Below the pieces are notes generated by a model. That model saw only the letters and a list, made by a program, of their open reading frames with translations. It did no database searches and was not told the origin of the DNA. Both the position numbers and the translations under genes were made by a program. Source: Macrosoma leucophasiata (taxonomy: Eukaryota; Arthropoda; Insecta; Lepidoptera; Hedylidae). Taken from it: a DNA stretch of 64,000 nt. Location of the stretch: assembly GCA_036365455.1 (NCBI GenBank), contig JAWQUS010000032.1, positions 12,346,001 to 12,410,000 of the forward strand. Reading direction: 5' to 3'. This document shows, piece after piece, positions 58,035 to 64,000 of this stretch. Positions within the stretch are counted from its first letter, which is position 1, and each line of letters begins with the position of its first letter.

Positions 58035-58530
58035 AGAATCTGTATGATTTTTTTTTTTTAATTTAGGGTAGTTACCTCCCCTACATGTAACGCGCGGATA
58101 TTATTTTATTTTTCGTTTTCTATATATCGTTGGATAGGTCTTTCAAAAATATTAGGGGCGTGGAAACATCATTTTTCGATTCAGTTAACTGTTTGTGACT
58201 TATTAAGCTTTAAAGTGCCAAATTTCGTTAGAGTCAAGTGTCCCCTCCCCTACCGACTAAACGGTTGTTGTTAGAAATTCAAACAATACGGCAATAGTAG
58301 CCATATATAATGAAATTAAAAGGAAAACTATCACACTTAAGTTGCCTTTACAAGTTTGCGAGTTATAGTCGACCAAATGTATTTTACTCAAAAATTTCGA
58401 ACAACTCCAAAAAATTTTTTTTTTTTTCATTACATTTCTTACTCACTAAATAATAATAATACTAATAAACACACTAAATACGGAACCTTACACTGCGCGT
58501 GAGCCGACACGCACTTGACCGGTTTTTTTA
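58035..58530. repeat. Dispersed repeat (family F), inverted copy
   Basis: Contains the complement of the 41.4-kb sequence, e.g. TGTGACTTATTAAGCTTTAA and CACGCACTTGACCGGTTTTT. Confidence 0.65.
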
Positions 58531-58750
58531 TTACCATCTAACTTGAGCACGATGACAATTGAAATCCGCCATCTAAGGTTAGAAAAATGCCATTTTTTTT
58601 TGTTATCATCAGCCAAAAAGACCTTGATAGGTACCTATTGATAGAAATGACAATTTTTGAAAACATCTTTATATCTACCATTTTAGATTTGAAAAACGAT
58701 GATAGTTCTTCTAATCTACACCTCAAATATCTATGAAATAGAGACCCTCA

Positions 58751-59101
58751 TCATAATAATGGCAACACATTATACGTCCCACTGCTGGGCACGAGTCTCT
58801 CCCCTTTTTGGGGGAAGGCTTGGAGCTTACTCCACCACGCTGCTCCAATGCAGATTGGTGGAGGTGGGTGGGTTAGTGGTCAAACCGCTGTCGGATGTTT
58901 TCAAACCGCCCATAAGGCCTCCGACAAGGTTTAACGACTGCTATCTATCGATAGCAACCGGGGCCGACGGCTTAACGTGGCCTCCGAAGCACGGAAACGC
59001 GCATTTAATTTGCCACTAGCGGTCACCCATCACACTACCCAACCGCGCCCGTAGTGCTTCACCGAGTAGATCGCTTATGATCTATACCAGCCGCCGCACA
59101 T
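58751..59101 (-). mobile_element. 5S-rRNA-derived SINE, minus copy
   Basis: Inverted full copy starting AATAATGGCAACACATTATA. The transposon at 59102 abuts or interrupts its 5S-like end. Confidence 0.75.
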
Positions 59102-60427
59102 AGGAGTATTTATACCAAAAACCTGGCCAAAATTATTTAATCAATTTTTTCATTAGGTAATTAAATGTAACGTTGAAAAAAATAAACAGAACCATTCACA
59201 AGCAACATATTTTGTGCAAAAAAAATAAAATGTGAAAAATACAAAAAAAAGTTAAAGTGAGTAAATAAATACAACAAAAATATACAATTTTACATATAAA
59301 ACTTAATCATCTGAATCTGTGTCATTATTGTTATCTTCTTCACCCTCGCTGCTGATGAATCTTGCGCATCAGGTATCAATAATTTTAAGGTTTCATATAA
59401 TTGCACGTATAGTTCGGCATTTTATTCAGTACATATTTTAAATTTAAGTAAGTTTATCGGCAGGTACACTATTTCTTAAATCTTTTGTTTTTCTTCGCTT
59501 GGATTCTATCTATCACTCGATTCCCCGAATTTTTTTGTTGGTCGACCCGATTTATTGCTCGGCCAAATGGCAAATTTTATTGTTTTATCAAGCCACTTTT
59601 AATTTTTTTGAAAACGATCATGTGTGTAGTTAGCGGAACCCATTTTGTCTTCAAATCGCTCTTAAAATGACTTAATAATTGCTTTATTTGGCAATGATCA
59701 CTTTCGGGACACTTTGCTATCGTTATTATTTTTTTCTCCGAAAACAATAACTTTTGGTCAATTTTCTTATCTGGACATTCTTGCATTGTGTCATACAATT
59801 CTTGCATTTTAGTCATAATTTTGACTATTTCAGGCGAATCTAAAACAAAAATGTTTTATTTCTTATACATCGAAAAATACCCAAAAAATATAGGACTTTG
59901 TTCTAAGGGCTAATAAACAAAATGGTGGAAAAAAGTGGAACTATTTTTTTTACCATTTTAAGAGATCTCAAACTAATTTTAAAATATTATTTGGTTGATC
60001 GGAGGGACCCGGAAAGTAAACAAAAATACTTTTAATTAAAATTGTATACGAAAAAAAAAACTTTTTCGAAGTGTTTGTTTTAGTTTTTTTTTAATATGTA
60101 CTCTTTCACAATTTCAATGGTACTTAGAAATAATTAAAGAACATACTTTCTATTACACTATCCATTTGTAATATTTCACAATATTCACAACAAATTTTAG
60201 AAAACACTAATGTTTCTTGGAGCAGAAATTAACGTATCGAGAAAACTATAGACCGCGCTAGACGAACGACTGAGTTCCGACTATCTGAGCACCTTGCAGT
60301 AGGCAAACGCCCGAAAAATAGAAGGATTATATAAACCGGTTATATATCTTTTAGAAAAGGATAGTTGTATCTCATTTAAAAATATTTTGCATTTCCGACT
60401 TTGGGCCAGGTTTTAGGGCTAAATACT
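59102..60427 (-). mobile_element. Unclassified DNA transposon with 27-bp inverted ends and unknown ORF
   Basis: AGGAGTATTTATACC...ACCTGGCC at 59102-59128 and its inverted counterpart at 60401-60427 differ at only a few positions. Inside, on the minus strand, are a possible first exon with a CCEYCEIL Cys pair (about 60230-60145), a frame 59840-59577 (IVKIMTKMQELYDTMQEC, LLSHFKSDLKTKWVPL), a further stretch with GRPTKKFGESSD and SKRRKTKDLRN in different frames, and an acidic end (EEDNNNDTDSDD). I cannot place the family. It is broken by frameshifts. Confidence 0.6.
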
Positions 60428-60879
60428 CCTTAGTGCGCCGGGCCACGCTCGCTTCACCGCGACCCTCATCATACGAGTATTATAACAAAAAAATATGTCT
60501 GTCTTGGATTTGAGCATCGACGCCATTTTCGTAATCAGCATCCCAAGAAACGCAACGACTACTCAGCATATATACCAACGTGTATTAATGTATATTTATC
60601 AACTTGTTAGGTACAAGAGACGTAGACGTACGTAGACATAGACGTAACCCTAAAAACAACATGAAATAATTAAATAAAGAAACCTTGTAAGACACACAGA
60701 AGTGGGTAGTTCATAAATTGGAACATTTCCTCATTTTGTAACAAAAAATACTTAGGAACAAAATTACATTTTAACAGTAATTACCTTCGTGTAGGTCTGT
60801 AGGAATTTTGAAATATAGGTACCTACCTACCCAAGTAGGTAGATACTGTGTTTACTTTTCATGTAAGAAAAAGTGATTT

Positions 60880-61265
60880 TCAATGTACTTTGAAATAGAA
60901 ATAGAAAATATTTTTATTTCGAATAGATCTTTACAGATACTTTCAAAACGTCAATAAATCATAAACTACCTACAGCGAATAACCATTACATATAGTAAAG
61001 AAAAATCATATATTAATAGTAAATTAAAAATTAAAATTTAAACTATTTGGTTAAAACATAATAATCATAAAATTTTTCAATTCCTTCAATGATAATAAAT
61101 GAAGAAAAAGAAAAACTTATTCGTCAAGATCAATGTTATTCACTTAGCAGAGTTCCAAGTGCAGTCACTACTGAGAAGAACTCCGCTACCCAACAAACTC
61201 AGTAAGAGCTCTTTTAAATGAGAGCTTAAATCTAGGACAGATTATCGTGAAAAATCAAATAATGT
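60880..61265 (-). mobile_element. LINE-type 3' tail
   Basis: A minus-strand end of repeated AATAGAAAT units beside TTTTTATTTC, then non-coding remnants. No open frame. Confidence 0.35.
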
Positions 61266-61508
61266 CAACGTCCATAGCATAGATGCAAATAAACTGCTAT
61301 CTACTAAATGTGATGTAGCCCCTGCAAACCAGAACGGACCAGTCCCCACCAACAGCACCCGTTCACGAGTATGACGCATGTGACAGCCACTTTATTGTCA
61401 GGACCGGGACATCTGGCGTTCCACACTCTCTGCCTACACCGTAAGGGACTTGGCGAGGAGATACATACGTTATTGATTCTTTAAATATGCAAAACTACAA
61501 CCTACAAG

Positions 61509-61655
61509 AGCGCGCATGGTCCCGCGGCTGGTGTGGATCGGAAGCGATCTACTCGGTTAAGCGATACGGGCGCGATCGGGTTTGTGATGGGTGACCGCTA
61601 GTGGCAAATTCCCCAAAAATGTCCCAAGGGTTGTCCATCATTATTATTATTATAC
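61509..61655 (+). mobile_element. 5S-rRNA-derived SINE, short form
   Basis: The 5S-like head joins after about 105 bases directly to GTCCATCATTATTATT; most of the body is missing. Confidence 0.7.
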
Positions 61656-61707
61656 AACATAGGCATAACTCGGACGTGTTCCATTAGTTGGAACACCTAC
61701 GTAGCAT

Positions 61708-61998
61708 TAATCTGGTAGAGCTCCAGTGACGGAGCTCGCGGGCGTAGGCACCACCGCATTCCTTTACCTATATACTTTCCGCTAAATGGTAGTGTTCAGT
61801 ACTATCGTGTTCCGGTCAGGTGATAATGTACGGCCCTGTAATTTCCGGCACAGAGGCATAACACCATAGGCCTCAGGAGTGGTAACGCATCTGCATTTTG
61901 ACCTTGGTCTTTGTGTGGCTGTCTATAGGCTGCAGTCATCACTTAACATCAATGTGAACTGCATGCTTGTTTGCCACTTTCATTACATTAAAAAAATA
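61708..61998 (+). mobile_element. Poly(A) SINE (family A), full length
   Basis: TAATCTGGTAGAGCTCCAGT to the A-run at 61985-61995. Confidence 0.8.
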
Positions 61999-62014
61999 TA
62001 TAATCTGGTACATT

Positions 62015-62912
62015 TTTTTTTTGTAATAAAGTGGGAAACAATGCGTTTACATTGATGGTAAGTAGGTAACACTGAATTGATTAGTTTAATAGGTCATCTA
62101 CAGTACTTAAAAATACCTACAATGACTAGTTTATGATATGAGAGGCCTAGTCATTATGCCTCTGTGCTAGAAATTATAGGACCGGAACATGATAGTGATG
62201 TTTTTAAAGAAAAATGGAAAGAAAAAATTGACTTCAGGCGAGACTCGAACTCGCGACCTACTGGGAATCTAGTCCAGCCGCTCTTCCAATTGAGCTACTG
62301 AAGCCCTGCCCGATTTGTCAAATTTTTCCTTCACATCTATTGCATTGCTTTATGGTAGCAGCAGCGCCATCTATTACCAACTATGCTAGTTAGGCAACCG
62401 ATTTATTAGACTTTTCAGTTTATTGAATATCGTAAAGAAGTCGCTTTTACCCTTAATAATTGTTTTATATTATTTCGCATTAACACATGCTTGTGAAATA
62501 TATTTTGTTTTTAAAGAAAAATGGAAAGAAAAAATTGACTTCAGGCGAGACTCGAACTTGCGATCTACTGGGAATCTAGTCCAGTCTAGTTGGTAATAGA
62601 TGGCGCTGCTGCTACCATAAAGCAATGCAATAGATGTGAAGGAAAAATTTGACAAATCGGGCAGGGCTTCAGTAGCTCAATTGGAAGAGCGGCTGGACTA
62701 GATTCCCAGTAGGTCGCGAGTTCGAGTCTCGCCTGAAGTCAATTTTTTCTTTCCATTTTTCTTTAAAAATAAAATATATTTCACAAGCATGTGTTAATGC
62801 GAAATAATATAAAACAATGATAGTGATGAACACTACCTTATAGCGACAAGTAGATTAGGTAATGCGATGGTGCGCAAACCCTCCAGCTCCGTCACTAGAG
62901 CTCTACCAATTG
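62015..62912 (-). mobile_element. Poly(A) SINE (family A), split by the tRNA-like trimer
   Basis: Degraded 3' part 62015-62200 and 5' part 62817-62912, interrupted by the 616-bp insertion. Confidence 0.6.
62201..62816. mobile_element. Three tRNA-like units, the third inverted, inserted with 12-bp TSD
   Basis: Unit 1 (tRNA-like on the minus strand, 62230-62306), unit 2 (minus, 62532-62587, cut within the anticodon arm) and unit 3 (plus, 62667-62741). The spacer sequences are shared, so the right part is an inverted copy. ATGATAGTGATG flanks both sides (62189-62200, 62817-62828) and interrupts a poly(A) SINE. This shows insertion as one piece. Confidence 0.75.
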
Positions 62913-62947
62913 TTTACTTAACATTAAAATACATTTCCAATTTCAGT

Positions 62948-63039
62948 GCCTCGATACAATTTGGACCGCAGACAAAAGTACATAACGATAAAAGCGGACA
63001 AGAAACCAAAAAAAAGCGTCCCATCGATCGTTGACGGTT
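62948..63039 (+). CDS. Possible terminal exon, unrecognised
   Basis: A pyrimidine-rich acceptor (TTTCCAATTTCAG) precedes a frame reading PRYNLDRRQKYITIKADKK, then KPKKSVPSIVDG and TGA. It enters needing one base from an upstream phase-1 exon that I could not identify. The basic, well-formed sequence could be the C-terminus of a gene crossing this region, or chance. Confidence 0.25.
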
Positions 63040-64000
63040 GACGCGGCGGGTGTGAGGCCCCGCCTACATTTCACACGAGAGGTGATGATTGGCTAGTCGC
63101 CGGCTACGCACACAAACACTGGCCGACGGTGCCTCGCTCTACATTATTAATAATTCCAAGTGTATCCAGTCTTCCTCGACCTTGTTGCGAATTCATGATT
63201 TCGAGGATAATTTCGGTGTTTGCGAAATGAGCACAACGATGAAACATGCAATACTAGCGGCCCGCCCCGGCTTTGCGCGGTGCAATGTTGCCTACTCTCT
63301 CCTATTCGTCTTAGCGTGATGATTATACATAGATATAGGCTAAAGTCTTCCTCGATATCTTTTATAGTTTAGGCAGCGTACGCAAAATAAGTAACTTTTC
63401 TGGTTGATTTTTTACACCTTGTGTCTGAAAAACCCAAATATCTCACGGAACCCTATTTTATCCAAAATAAAATATAGCCAATGTTACCCGTGGATAATGT
63501 AGCTTTCGAATAGTGAAAGAATTTTTAAAATCGGTCCAGTAGTTATTGAGCCTATTCATTACAAACAAACAAACAAAAAAATATTACCTCTTTATAATAT
63601 TAGTTTAGAAGTTAAGACTAGCGAACCCGCCCCGGCTTCGCACGGGTAGCATTTATTATATTATTGCTACTCTGCAGCGCCACCTGGTGGCGAGTTCAAT
63701 CTATGAACATGTCATATTCGTTTCCTCTGTGTCAAAATATATGGTCATACTGATTTTCATGACAATCGGTTGAACGGGGCAGAAGTTGCTACTCTGCAGC
63801 GCCACCTGGTGGCGAGTGGCATCAATGAGCATATTATACAAACCTCCGTGGAAAAATACACATATATATGCACTTAACAATGCTTATGTTCGAATCAAAC
63901 ACTAGGCTGCACAGGTTACAGGGGTTTCGAAAAAAAAAACAACACACCGAATTGCTTTTTAGAATTGATAGGGTTGTGCATGTTTAAAAATATCGTTATA
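63040..64000. other. End of window: intergenic, dispersed repeat ends
   Basis: Frame 63224-63253 (MSTTMKHAIL) runs straight into a repeat terminus, so I do not call a gene. The remainder is the repeat at 63605-63830. Confidence 0.35.
63605..63830. repeat. Dispersed repeat end and duplicated GCGCCACCTGGTGGCGAGT
   Basis: ACTAGCGAACCCGCCCCGGC is a common dispersed repeat terminus (also near 63255). TTGCTACTCTGCAGCGCCAC occurs at 63665 and 63787, each with a GCCACCTGGTGGC palindrome. Confidence 0.5.

Noticed and set aside
62230..62306. A functional tRNA gene
   Set aside because: The anticodon stem is mismatched and the sequence sits in a retroposed multimer with a target duplication.
63089..63319. 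Plus-strand 76-codon frame
   Set aside because: It needs a non-ATG start, and its end runs into a common dispersed repeat terminus.

Overview
This is a eukaryotic nuclear window, almost certainly from a moth or butterfly (Lepidoptera). The sequence is AT-rich. Its protein-coding genes are split into short exons with GT-AG introns, and most of the rest is dispersed repeats of the kinds common in lepidopteran genomes: tRNA- and 5S-related SINEs, palindromic MITEs, Helitron-like ends, Dong-like, Jockey/CR1-like and Penelope-like retroelements, a gypsy LTR element and a hAT transposon. I see no bacterial genes, operons, CRISPR array or genuine rRNA gene.

Layout. (1) 1-4.2 kb: repeats only, including a tRNA-like retroposed repeat, twin hairpins and a Harbinger-like MITE. 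(2) 4.36-12.07 kb, plus strand: an 11-exon gene for a C2H2 zinc-finger protein whose exon phases join into a 727-residue open frame with twelve fingers and a long acidic insert. (3) 13.08-43.83 kb, minus strand: a BRIP1/FANCJ-type Fe-S DNA helicase in at least 15 recognisable exons, with four Fe-S cysteines, a DEGH box and motifs III-VI. The Walker A exon and one exon between motifs IV and V were not found. Its introns hold a Dong-like LINE array on (AAT)n, a LINE nested in a 5S-derived SINE, a degenerate copy of part of one helicase exon, a near-intact second copy of another, a zeste/SANT-like first half-gene, a THAP first exon, and a small gypsy element with identical LTRs and a 5-bp target duplication. 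(4) 46.24-53.58 kb, plus strand: a complete four-exon fatty-acid-binding-protein gene (137 aa). Its third intron carries a decayed hAT transposon with an intact 8-bp target duplication. (5) 54.7-64 kb: a TATA-driven possible first exon, a possible minus-strand first exon, an unclassified DNA transposon with 27-bp inverted ends and an unrecognised ORF, and an inverted trimer of tRNA-like units inserted into another SINE with a 12-bp duplication.

How it fits together. The zinc-finger and helicase genes converge tail to tail. The helicase and FABP genes lie on opposite strands with their visible 5' ends about 2.4 kb apart. The three main genes have no evident shared pathway: a probable transcription factor, a DNA crosslink/G4 helicase and a cytosolic lipid carrier. 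The window is chiefly notable as a record of nested transposition and of how repeats press on the splice sites and exon copies of a single large repair gene. I found no gene cluster that amounts to an undescribed biological system. The best novelty candidates are the duplicated helicase exon, the tRNA-like inverted trimer and the unclassified transposon at 59.1-60.4 kb.
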